Positions 1 through 6,147 of a stretch of 25,744 nucleotides of DNA are shown here, in pieces. Each line of letters opens with the position of its first letter. Within the stretch, counting starts at the first letter, position 1. The notes beneath the pieces were generated by a model. That model saw nothing but the letters and a program-made list of their open reading frames with translations, was not told the origin of the DNA and did no database searches. The position numbers were made by a program, and so were the translations under genes. Origin of the DNA: Flavobacterium psychrophilum (lineage in GTDB: Bacteria > Bacteroidota > Bacteroidia > Flavobacteriales > Flavobacteriaceae); NCBI GenBank assembly GCA_943325515.2, contig CALPPS020000029.1, positions 1-25,744 on the forward strand. The letters run 5' to 3'.

Positions 1-2
1 AT

Positions 3-89
3 GAAAACAATTCGCAAATGGTGGAAAGTTTCTTAGCAATGTATGCCAATCCTGTAGTGAATAAATCAAAATACGAGGATGCAATCTAA
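3..89 (+). CDS. 3' end of an unidentified gene (partial)
   Basis: An open frame enters from the left edge and ends at TAA 87-89, giving 28 residues that finish in KSKYEDAI. It overlaps the asparaginase start codon at 79 by 11 bp, which suggests translational coupling in one transcript. The fragment has a protein-like composition, but I do not recognise the family. The ATG at position 1 is in a different frame that stops after 11 codons and is not a gene. Confidence 0.5.
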   Translation, partial: ENNSQMVESFLAMYANPVVNKSKYEDAI

Positions 90-1107
90 ACCAAACATAC
101 TTTTGATTTATACCGGTGGTACAATCGGTATGATGAAAGATTTTGAAACGGGCGCATTAAAAGCATTCAACTTTAGCAAGTTATTGCAAAAAATCCCAGA
201 ATTGAAACAATTGGATTGCAATATTAAAACCATTTCGTTTGATAATCCTATTGATTCATCCAATATTAGTACAGACAAATGGGTAACTATTGCCACAATT
301 ATTGAAGATAATTACACCAATTTTGATGGGTTCGTAGTGCTTCACGGTTCAGACACTATGTCGTATTCTGCTTCAGCATTGAGTTTTATGTTAGAGAATT
401 TAAATAAACCAGTTGTGTTTACCGGGTCACAATTGCCAATAGGTGACTTGCGTACTGATGCCAAAGAAAACTTGATTACCGCTATTCAAATTGCTTCACT
501 TCAGCATAGAGGAAAACCTATAATTCAGGAAGTTTGTTTGTATTTTGAATATAAATTATACCGTGGCAATCGAACCACAAAGATAAATGCCGAACATTTT
601 AATGCATTTGCATCGCCTAATTTTCCTGCATTAGCTGAATCCGGTGTTCATTTGAATGTGAATTCTAATGCGGTTTTACAAAAACAATCCAATAAAAAAT
701 TGGTAGTTCATAAAGAAATAGATGACCATGTAGTTATCGTAAAAATGTTCCCAGGAATCAATGAAACTATTTTGTCTTCCATTATTGCCATCCCCAATTT
801 AAAAGGTATCATTTTAGAAACCTATGGTTCAGGAAATGCGCCGACAGAGGAATGGTTTATCAATACTTTGAAAAAAGCTGTTAAAAGTGGATTACACATT
901 ATCAATGTCACACAATGTTCTGGCGGAAGTGTTAACATGGGTCAATATGAAACCAGTACACAACTGAAGAAAATAGGTGTTATTTCTGGAAAAGATATCA
1001 CTACCGAAGCTGCCATCACTAAACTAATGTATTTGCTGGGACAAAACGTTGCCTCTCCAGTTTTCAAAACTATTTTTGAAACATCCTTGCGTGGCGAAAT
1101 GCAATAA
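79..1107 (+). CDS. ansA: Type I (cytoplasmic) L-asparaginase
   Basis: Hydrolyses L-asparagine to aspartate and ammonia. The 342-residue length fits cytoplasmic type I enzymes, and there is no signal peptide. The N-terminal TGGTIGM motif (residues 12-18) contains the expected nucleophile Thr15. The second signature HGSDTM (89-94) supplies the Ser/Asp pair that occupies the Thr-Asp position of the catalytic triad. A further conserved block, GSQLPIGDLRTDAKEN, lies at about 116-131. The ATG at 79 sits inside the end of the upstream gene, so the two are probably cotranscribed. Family assignment is firm. Asparagine is inferred as the physiological substrate from family membership. Confidence 0.93.
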   Translation: MQSKPNILLIYTGGTIGMMKDFETGALKAFNFSKLLQKIPELKQLDCNIKTISFDNPIDSSNISTDKWVTIATIIEDNYTNFDGFVVLHGSDTMSYSASALSFMLENLNKPVVFTGSQLPIGDLRTDAKENLITAIQIASLQHRGKPIIQEVCLYFEYKLYRGNRTTKINAEHFNAFASPNFPALAESGVHLNVNSNAVLQKQSNKKLVVHKEIDDHVVIVKMFPGINETILSSIIAIPNLKGIILETYGSGNAPTEEWFINTLKKAVKSGLHIINVTQCSGGSVNMGQYETSTQLKKIGVISGKDITTEAAITKLMYLLGQNVASPVFKTIFETSLRGEMQ

Positions 1108-1165
1108 CAAATTGTGTTTCTAGCTTTTTTTACTGAAAAAATTTGTTGTTCTTTGCAACACAATT

Positions 1166-1250
1166 AGAGAGGTGGCCGAGTGGCTGAAGGCGCACGCTTG
1201 GAAAGCGTGTATATGGCAACATATCGAGGGTTCGAATCCCTTCCTCTCTG
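1166..1250 (+). tRNA. tRNA-Ser (anticodon GGA)
   Basis: The sequence folds as a class II tRNA. The acceptor stem is AGAGAGG (1166-1172) paired with CCTCTCT (1243-1249), with discriminator G1250. The anticodon stem CACGC/GCGTG encloses loop TTGGAAA, giving anticodon GGA, which reads UCC and UCU. The long variable arm (ATATGGCAACATAT) is typical of tRNA-Ser, and the T loop is TTCGAAT. The 3' CCA is not encoded (the next bases are CAA), so it must be added after transcription. A 9-bp inverted repeat (AATTGTGTT 1110-1118 with AACACAATT 1157-1165) lies just upstream. Confidence 0.96.
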
Positions 1251-1275
1251 CAAAATTCTTCTTAAAATTAGTTTT

Positions 1276-1968
1276 ATGCGATTATATCTTTTCATCATAA
1301 CTTTTTTTACCTCATTGAGTGTTTTTGCTCAAAACGTAGAGACCGATTTTGATGCACTTGATTCGCTCTATAGAGAAGATCAGTTTTATGTAAATATTAC
1401 CTATAATACGCTACAAAAACGCCCAGAAGGATTACAACAAAACAAACTTTCTTCCGGATTTTGTGTTGGGTTTTTAAGAGATATGCCATTGAATAAAAAA
1501 AGAACGGTATCTATTGCTGCTGGTTTGGGATATTCATTAGCTATTTACAATCAAAATTTAGGTATATCTACTATAGATGGGACAAACACTTATCAAATTT
1601 TAGACTCGGATATTACCTATTCCAAAAACAAATTATCGTTGCATTATGTTGATTTGCCAATTGAGTTCCGATGGCGAAATTCTACTATGGATAGCCATAA
1701 GTTTTGGCGTGTCTACGTTGGGTTAAAGTTGAGTTATTTGTTTTATGACCAATATAAACTAGATTCCTCTGCAACTAAAATTAACAAAACCAATAATAAA
1801 GACTTTAATGATTTTCATTATGGTTTTTATTTGGCAACAGGATGGAATACTTGGAATATCTATGGCTATTATGGTCTAAACCCATTATTAAATTCCTCAG
1901 CAAAAATTAGCGGCAAAAGTATTGGTATGAATACTATCAATTTTGGATTGATGTTTTATATTCTATAA
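1276..1968 (+). CDS. Outer-membrane beta-barrel protein (porin / PorT-like family)
   Basis: A 230-residue secreted protein. The ATG at 1276 is chosen because it begins a clean signal peptide (MRLYLFIITFFTSLSVFA, cleavage before Q) and because the open frame further upstream runs through the tRNA. The mature part alternates short aromatic-rich beta strands with polar turns and ends in the strand NFGLMFYIL. This fits the small 8-10-stranded barrels annotated in Bacteroidota as 'outer membrane beta-barrel' or 'porin family'. PorT of the type IX secretion system has this general shape, but I do not see enough to call it PorT. Its stop overlaps the convergent gene on the other strand by 6 bp. The cargo or role is unknown. 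Confidence 0.7.
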   Translation: MRLYLFIITFFTSLSVFAQNVETDFDALDSLYREDQFYVNITYNTLQKRPEGLQQNKLSSGFCVGFLRDMPLNKKRTVSIAAGLGYSLAIYNQNLGISTIDGTNTYQILDSDITYSKNKLSLHYVDLPIEFRWRNSTMDSHKFWRVYVGLKLSYLFYDQYKLDSSATKINKTNNKDFNDFHYGFYLATGWNTWNIYGYYGLNPLLNSSAKISGKSIGMNTINFGLMFYIL

Positions 1969-2598
1969 CCAAAAATAGAGCAATCCCAATTGAGGTACTA
2001 AGCCACCCAAAAACCCAATCAACAATTCTTTAGTGGTATGTGCTTTCATCACCAAGCGCGATGAAGCTACTAAGCCATTTATAAAAACAAAAAAAGTAAC
2101 CAAGTTGATGGTATTGATTTCATTTTTAATACTCAACCCAATAATAAAAACTGTGAGCGCACTGATGCCAATCATGTGAATGCTTGCTTTTGTTTTAAAA
2201 TATAATCCAATAAAAGCTAGCGCAGTACTAACAATTCCTCCTAAAAAAAAGAAAAAAAGGACAGGAAATCTTTCTAATGTGATGCTTTTTGTGATTAAAA
2301 CAGTTAATAACATGATATGAAGCAACAAAGGAATTCTGCGATGCGAACTATCAGCAAGCATGATGTTATCTATTTTTCCAAACGTTCTCAACAGATAAAA
2401 AAAGGCAATGGGCAACAAAAAAGTAATGATGATGATTTGCAGAAAAAGAATTAAATATTGGGGCTTTGTTAGAAAACTAGTATCCAACAAAACATAAAAA
2501 ACAGTTCCTAATAGCGGAATGAAAATAGGGTGGAAGACATAAGAAAAAAGAGGGAGAATTTTTTTCAATTTTTTCTCAAATATAGAAATAACAAACAT
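1963..2598 (-). CDS. Integral membrane protein, possibly degenerate PAP2-like
   Basis: A 211-residue, very hydrophobic protein with about six membrane segments (around residues 12-32, 45-68, 88-105, 112-132, 140-157, 163-180). A loop holds SSHRRIPLL. Near the C terminus SRLVMKAHTTKELLIG resembles the third motif of PAP2 phosphatases (SR-x5-H-x3-D/E), and SIHM may correspond to the second, normally SGH. The first PAP2 motif (K-x6-RP) is not clearly present. Distant kinship to the PAP2 fold is therefore plausible, but catalytic activity is uncertain. The gene is convergent with the beta-barrel gene, sharing 6 bp. It marks the left border of the accessory island. Confidence 0.6.
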   Translation of the reverse strand: MFVISIFEKKLKKILPLFSYVFHPIFIPLLGTVFYVLLDTSFLTKPQYLILFLQIIIITFLLPIAFFYLLRTFGKIDNIMLADSSHRRIPLLLHIMLLTVLITKSITLERFPVLFFFFLGGIVSTALAFIGLYFKTKASIHMIGISALTVFIIGLSIKNEINTINLVTFFVFINGLVASSRLVMKAHTTKELLIGFLGGLVPQLGLLYFWL

Positions 2599-2791
2599 AA
2601 AATACCTATACTTTTTTTACCTACAATTTCTTCTTATTTAATTAAATATTCATTTTTAAATTTAGGACTTAATAAGAGACAATTTTTTGTGAAGTAATAA
2701 GAAACATTTGATTTAGTAACCAACGCATCAGGAGAAAGCTCTACAGTATTAGTTAACAGTTATAACCCTTTAGATGACTTGTTCAAGAGGT

Positions 2792-3010
2792 TTAAATTTT
2801 AAAATTGGTGAGGAGAAGTAGTTCTTTATAATCGAGTCCTAAAATTTTTGTGATTTTGGAAAGTAAAGTTAAAGTCATTTCTACTTTTCCATTTTCAATT
2901 TTATTGTAATTGGATTGTTTCATTTGAAGCATTACGGCCATATACTCTTGAGAATAATTAAGTTCATGGCGTTTGCTTCTGATTTTAGCTAATATAGGTG
3001 CTGTTTCCAT
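2792..3010 (-). CDS. XRE-family helix-turn-helix transcriptional regulator
   Basis: A 72-residue single-domain regulator. Residues about 7-65 form a Cro/C1-type HTH: IRSKRHELNYSQEYMAVMLQ is helices 1-2, and MKQSNYNKIENGK matches the recognition helix and the usual S-x-(Y/I)-S-K-I-E-x-G pattern. It ends a few residues after the last helix and has no sensor or dimerisation domain. It is divergent from the A1 lipoprotein gene. The 262 bp between them hold a 27-bp palindrome over a promoter-like element, so control of the A/B array by this protein is an attractive inference without direct support. Such small regulators are common in accessory islands. Confidence 0.88.
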   Translation of the reverse strand: METAPILAKIRSKRHELNYSQEYMAVMLQMKQSNYNKIENGKVEMTLTLLSKITKILGLDYKELLLLTNFKI

Positions 3011-3125
3011 AACATAAAAAAATTATAATTGACATTGTAAAATTCTCATAGGTAATTTATAATTGTAAATTTTGGGATTAACAATAGTAATAATAAAATT
3101 TTTAAAATGTATATTATTTAGTGAA

Positions 3126-3152
3126 AAAATTATTCTTTAAAAGAATAATTTT
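3126..3152. promoter_or_regulatory. 27-bp palindrome, candidate operator for the A/B array
   Basis: Two perfect 13-bp arms (3126-3138 and 3140-3152) flank a single A at 3139. The right arm overlaps a TAATTTTG box (3146-3153) that matches the Bacteroidota -7 consensus TAnnTTTG and points toward the A1 gene. A palindrome across a promoter, next to a divergent XRE regulator, looks like an operator. It could instead be a hairpin in the 5' leader, and the arms are A/T-rich. No clear -33 TTG is seen. Confidence 0.45.
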
Positions 3153-3153
3153 G
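3146..3153 (+). promoter_or_regulatory. Candidate -7 promoter element for A1
   Basis: TAATTTTG is an exact match to TAnnTTTG. Transcription starting a few bases downstream would leave a leader of roughly 110 nt before the A1 ATG at 3273. The -33 TTG is not evident, so support is partial. Confidence 0.35.
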
Positions 3154-3272
3154 TGAGGTTATTAGTGTGTAATTTAAAAATAATATTTTCAACTTTACCA
3201 TAACAAAAACCTTCTGCAGAAACAATTTGTTACGACTTATAAAATATTTATTAAATTTAAAAACTTTTTAAA

Positions 3273-3911
3273 ATGAAAGAATTATTTTTTAAAAGTACTC
3301 TTTTAGTACTTGGTATGTCTTTATTAGCCCTTGGGTGTAATAAAGAAGATGAAAACAAAAGTGTAAGCGGAAATGCCAAAGTGGATTCTTACTTAAAATC
3401 TTTTTACCACAAAAAGGTTCAACTAGGAAAAACGCTCGAATCAAAAATGATTAAACCTTCTTCTTCTCTAACAGCAAAATCTGTTGAATATGAAGAAATA
3501 AAACTAGCCGAAGTTTTTGTTGGCGATGAAGAAAGAGCAAGAGGTTATGTTATAACTGATAAGGAAACCGATGAGTTTCTATATTTTGCTGATGTTGACC
3601 GTCGAGATTATAAATTAACTACGTTTGATGTAGAGAAAAATGAAATTTATATTAAAGAGAACATTGACCAATTACAAGAATGGGCTCAGAGTAATAATCT
3701 TGATTTTATTAAGTTACTTGAAGAATATAAAGCAAATTTGGAATCTGATAATGTAACTTCTAATAAAAGAAGAAGATTTTTTGGGTCTGTCACAACTACT
3801 GAAGAAGTTGATTGCGGAAGTGGATGTACTTGTACTTATTCTATTAGGGACTATTTTGTTTTTGGAATACGAACTAATCATACTAGAACATTAACAAAAA
3901 CATCTTGCTAA
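3273..3911 (+). CDS. A1: surface lipoprotein with a variable Cys-containing C-terminal tip
   Basis: A 212-residue lipoprotein of a family I do not recognise. The lipobox LALGC puts the lipidated cysteine at residue 22. It is followed by NKEDE, which fits the K-(D/E)-(D/E) surface-export signal described for Bacteroidota lipoproteins, so display on the outer face of the outer membrane is expected. Residues 103-127 and 128-153 recur in the downstream fragments; 128-153 (KENIDQLQEWAQSNNLDF onward) looks like an amphipathic helix. The last 46 residues form a divergent tip starting KRRRFFG (165-171) with cysteines at 181, 185, 187 and 212. It heads the A/B array and is the only copy with an export signal. 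Secretion is well supported by the lipobox. A role as toxin, bacteriocin precursor or adhesin tip is inference. Confidence 0.75.
   Translation: MKELFFKSTLLVLGMSLLALGCNKEDENKSVSGNAKVDSYLKSFYHKKVQLGKTLESKMIKPSSSLTAKSVEYEEIKLAEVFVGDEERARGYVITDKETDEFLYFADVDRRDYKLTTFDVEKNEIYIKENIDQLQEWAQSNNLDFIKLLEEYKANLESDNVTSNKRRRFFGSVTTTEEVDCGSGCTCTYSIRDYFVFGIRTNHTRTLTKTSC
3578..3648 (+). repeat. 71-bp perfect direct repeat, copy in A1
   Basis: Identical to 6077-6147. Encodes the A1 segment from Leu103 to about Ile125. Its first 12 bases (TCTATATTTTGC) also occur in the rpoN 3' end and form the duplication junction. Confidence 0.95.
3675..3732 (+). repeat. 58-bp perfect repeat shared by A1, A2 and A3 (copy 1)
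   Basis: Identical at 4844-4901 and 6174-6231, in the same orientation and reading frame. Encodes QEWAQSNNLDFIKLLEEYK. It is the only block identical in all three A copies, and so a likely crossover site. Confidence 0.95.
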
Positions 3912-3928
3912 CAATAAAACAACAAGCT

Positions 3929-3975
3929 TAAAGCCAAGGTTTGCATTAATAAATGTAGCCTTGGTTTATTTTATA
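3929..3975 (+). terminator. Hairpin terminator or attenuator between A1 and B1
   Basis: Left arm AAGCCAAGG (3931-3939) pairs with CCTTGGTTT (3959-3967), with one bulged C. An inner TGCATT/AATGTA pairing extends the stem, and a T-rich run follows. It lies 18 bp after the A1 stop and just before the B1 start at 3981, so it could lower B1 expression relative to A1. Confidence 0.5.
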
Positions 3976-3980
3976 ATAAT

Positions 3981-4814
3981 ATGAAAAAAATTATTTTATT
4001 CCTGTTCATTCTCTACTATCCCTATATTGTAGTATCTCAAAATAATATAAAAATAAAGGTAAAAGCAAATGGAATTGAAAAATTAGAAAATGTAGTGGTT
4101 TGTAATCTATCTAACAAATATTTTAATTACACCAACAGCAATGGTGAAATAGTTGTTGTCTATTCATCACTAAATGACATTATAAAGTTTATTTACCCTT
4201 TTTATGAAGAAACATCCTTTTCTATAGACCAAATATTAAAAAACAATAACTCTATTGAGCTAGTTCAAAAAACTATAAACTTGGATGAAGTTTTATTAAT
4301 AAAAAAAGGATCACTCAAGAAAGAGAAACAATTTATTTATAAACCAAAACAAAGAAAGAACTATTATTCTAAATTTATTTCTAGTGGGGGAGCAATGGTT
4401 TCCTCTTATGTTCACAAAAAAGGGAAATTTAATAAACTTAAATCAATTAGTTTTTTTATCGATACAAGTTCATTCGTCTCAGATGGAATACAAATTAGAC
4501 CTATATTAAAAAAGATTATAGATAACAATCTTACATCTTTAGCTGAAACCAACGAAGCAGTTGTTATAAACAAGAACAACAAAGAAATTAACATTGAACT
4601 CACTAATATGGATTTGGTCCTCAAAGAAAACGAAAAGTATTATTTTGGTTTTGAACTTATTGATAATTCGAAGCAAAACGAAGTAGCTGTATTATCATTC
4701 AACTCAAAAAAAGCTATGACTTATATTAAATCAAATCCTGTTGCTGAATTTGTTCCTTTGGAAAAAGTTGACCATAGTTTTTCTATTTATTTTGAACTTT
4801 ATCTATCAGAATAA
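3981..4814 (+). CDS. B1: secreted protein with carboxypeptidase-D-like regulatory domain
   Basis: A 277-residue protein with a signal peptide (MKKIILFLFILYYPYIVVSQ). Residues about 22-100 fit the small beta-sandwich common at the N termini of Bacteroidota TonB receptors (KVKANG...LENVVV...NSNGEIVV), closed by the typical LDEVLLIKKG linker at about 101-110. The remaining 165 residues form a beta-rich domain that ends in FELYLSE. B2 and B3 share the layout, but B1 is the most divergent of the three. It follows A1 after a hairpin, and its stop lies 5 bp before A2. No catalytic motif is visible. Being paired with a different A tip, it could be a tip-specific partner or immunity protein; that is inference. 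Confidence 0.65.
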   Translation: MKKIILFLFILYYPYIVVSQNNIKIKVKANGIEKLENVVVCNLSNKYFNYTNSNGEIVVVYSSLNDIIKFIYPFYEETSFSIDQILKNNNSIELVQKTINLDEVLLIKKGSLKKEKQFIYKPKQRKNYYSKFISSGGAMVSSYVHKKGKFNKLKSISFFIDTSSFVSDGIQIRPILKKIIDNNLTSLAETNEAVVINKNNKEINIELTNMDLVLKENEKYYFGFELIDNSKQNEVAVLSFNSKKAMTYIKSNPVAEFVPLEKVDHSFSIYFELYLSE

Positions 4815-4819
4815 TAATA

Positions 4820-5089
4820 ATGAAAGAAAACATCAATCAAATGCAAGAATGGGCTCAGAGTAATAATCTTGATTTTATTAAGTTACTTGAAGAATATAAA
4901 GATCAAGTTAATTCAGGAAATGTAACACCTCAAGAAATTTATAGTAGAAGGTTCTGGGGATGGACTAGAGGTGATGATTTGCATTGGAGTGACTGCGCAC
5001 CTGATGGCCTTCAATATGCACCAAGAGTTTATTATGTTTTGTGGAGTGATACTGGAATTCACGATGTTATAACGAGAAAATGTCAATAA
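4820..5089 (+). CDS. A2: orphan C-terminal tip cassette of the A lipoprotein
   Basis: Eighty-nine residues equal to the last third of A1 but with a new tip. Residues 2-26 match A1 residues 128-152 (KENI-Q-QEWAQSNNLDF core). The tip begins YSRRFWGW (41-48) and holds two cysteines, at 59 and 88. There is no signal peptide or lipobox, so as drawn it would remain in the cytoplasm. The ATG at 4820 is only 5 bp after the B1 stop. The in-frame sequence above it is open for just eight codons, which shows a truncated 5' end rather than a missed start. It is either a silent cassette that must recombine with A1 to be exported, or a decaying fragment. The intact frame and hairpin terminator favour maintenance. 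Confidence 0.6.
   Translation: MKENINQMQEWAQSNNLDFIKLLEEYKDQVNSGNVTPQEIYSRRFWGWTRGDDLHWSDCAPDGLQYAPRVYYVLWSDTGIHDVITRKCQ
4823..4965 (+). repeat. 143-bp perfect direct repeat, A2 copy
   Basis: Identical to 6153-6295, and contains the second 58-bp copy (4844-4901). Identity stops at GGATGGAC; beyond it A2 and A3 share nothing obvious. Confidence 0.95.
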
Positions 5090-5106
5090 ATAATTAATTT
5101 CAAATG

Positions 5107-5137
5107 AACCGCTTCTTTTATCAGAGGCGGTTTTTTA
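5107..5137 (+). terminator. Rho-independent terminator after A2
   Basis: AACCGC (5107-5112) pairs with GCGGTT (5127-5132), extendable through a G-T pair, and is followed directly by a T-run. It lies 17 bp after the A2 stop and ends just before the B2 start at 5147. This repeats the A-hairpin-B layout of unit 1. Confidence 0.7.
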
Positions 5138-5146
5138 AAAAATTTT

Positions 5147-6025
5147 ATGAAAACACTTCTATTCCTTTTATCATTTAATTTATTCTACTCTCAAATACAA
5201 AAACATTTTATCTATGACGAATTAAATCGGCACGTAATTCCTTTTGCGGAGGTTGAATTTTTTAGAAATGATTCTACAAAAACTATTTTATACTCAAGTA
5301 AAAACGGTTTAATACAAATAGAAAATATATCTACCATTAATAAAATAAAGATTTCAATTCCAGGGTATGATTTAAAAACAATTAAACCAAATGAACTAAG
5401 AGATACTATTTTTGTTGAGAAAAAGAGTGAAGAATTAAAAGAAGTTGTGATTAAATCTAAAATAAAAGAAAGTTATGAAATAGGATACCATAATGAATCA
5501 AAAAAATTAAGGATTTCTTCCTCTAAAGGACTAGAAATTCTTGTTTTTATAGAAAACAATGCCAATAAAGAAACTATGATTAAATCGTTTATGTGCAAAA
5601 TTATTAAAAACAAATCTTTCACGTCTGCTGTTCGACTTCATTTTTATAATAAAGATCCTGAAAAACTGTATCCAAATGAGGAGATAACAAATGATAATAT
5701 AATAACTTATTTAAAGGGTAACATTAATAAAAATTTAGAAATAGATTTAACTAAATATGGTCTATATTTACCAATTGAAGGGATTTTTATTGGATTGGAA
5801 TGGCTTGGAGAATATGATGAATTAAATGATACTTTTCTAGACAACCAATATTATGAAACAAAAATTGATCTCAATGATGCTTTTGAGCAATCAATATCTT
5901 TTACTAGAAATCACCTTAACAATAGTACTTGGGGTAATCTATGTGAAGATTTAAAAAAGTATGCAAACATAAATACAACAAATTGTTTAAATGCATCTTT
6001 CGGCATCAAAGTTTATAAAGAATGA
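5147..6025 (+). CDS. B2: secreted protein with carboxypeptidase-D-like regulatory domain
   Basis: A 292-residue protein with a signal peptide (MKTLLFLLSFNLFYSQ). Residues about 17-100 are the carboxypeptidase-D-like sandwich (VIPFAEVEFF...SSKNGLIQI...ISIPGYDLK), ending in LKEVVIKSK. The C-terminal domain carries FIENNANKETMIKSFMCKI, AVRLHFYNKD, IDLTKYGLYLP and IFIGLEWLGE, a jelly-roll-like strand pattern shared with B3. The last residues, NASFGIKVYKE, are identical to those of B3 because the DNA there lies in a 100-bp perfect duplication. No enzymatic motif is seen. It accompanies A2. Confidence 0.65.
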   Translation: MKTLLFLLSFNLFYSQIQKHFIYDELNRHVIPFAEVEFFRNDSTKTILYSSKNGLIQIENISTINKIKISIPGYDLKTIKPNELRDTIFVEKKSEELKEVVIKSKIKESYEIGYHNESKKLRISSSKGLEILVFIENNANKETMIKSFMCKIIKNKSFTSAVRLHFYNKDPEKLYPNEEITNDNIITYLKGNINKNLEIDLTKYGLYLPIEGIFIGLEWLGEYDELNDTFLDNQYYETKIDLNDAFEQSISFTRNHLNNSTWGNLCEDLKKYANINTTNCLNASFGIKVYKE

Positions 6026-6088
6026 TAAATTTTAAATCTTCTTCCTCATTCTAGCCACAGGAATATCGAGTAAATCTCTATATTTTGC
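5989..6088 (+). repeat. 100-bp perfect direct repeat, copy after B2
   Basis: Identical to 7297-7396. Covers the last codons of the B gene, the short intergenic spacer and 57 bp of the rpoN 3' end. Confidence 0.95.
6032..6088 (-). pseudogene. Duplicated 3' fragment of rpoN
   Basis: These 57 bp are identical to 7340-7396 and encode, on the minus strand, the last 18 codons and stop of RpoN, starting inside the RpoN box. The fragment stops abruptly at CTATATTTTGC, where the sequence switches to A1-like DNA. It is a scar of the event that duplicated the A/B unit and shows that the unit lay next to rpoN when it was copied. Confidence 0.9.
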
Positions 6089-6147
6089 TGATGTTGACCG
6101 TCGAGATTATAAATTAACTACGTTTGATGTAGAGAAAAATGAAATTT
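6077..6147 (+). repeat. 71-bp perfect direct repeat, copy upstream of A3
   Basis: Identical to 3578-3648 in A1. It overlaps the end of the rpoN-derived repeat by 12 bp (6077-6088), the microhomology at the junction. Confidence 0.95.

Noticed and set aside
1180..1275. Extension of the beta-barrel gene upstream to an ATG at 1180
   Set aside because: That frame runs through the tRNA-Ser gene; the ATG at 1276 gives a proper signal peptide.
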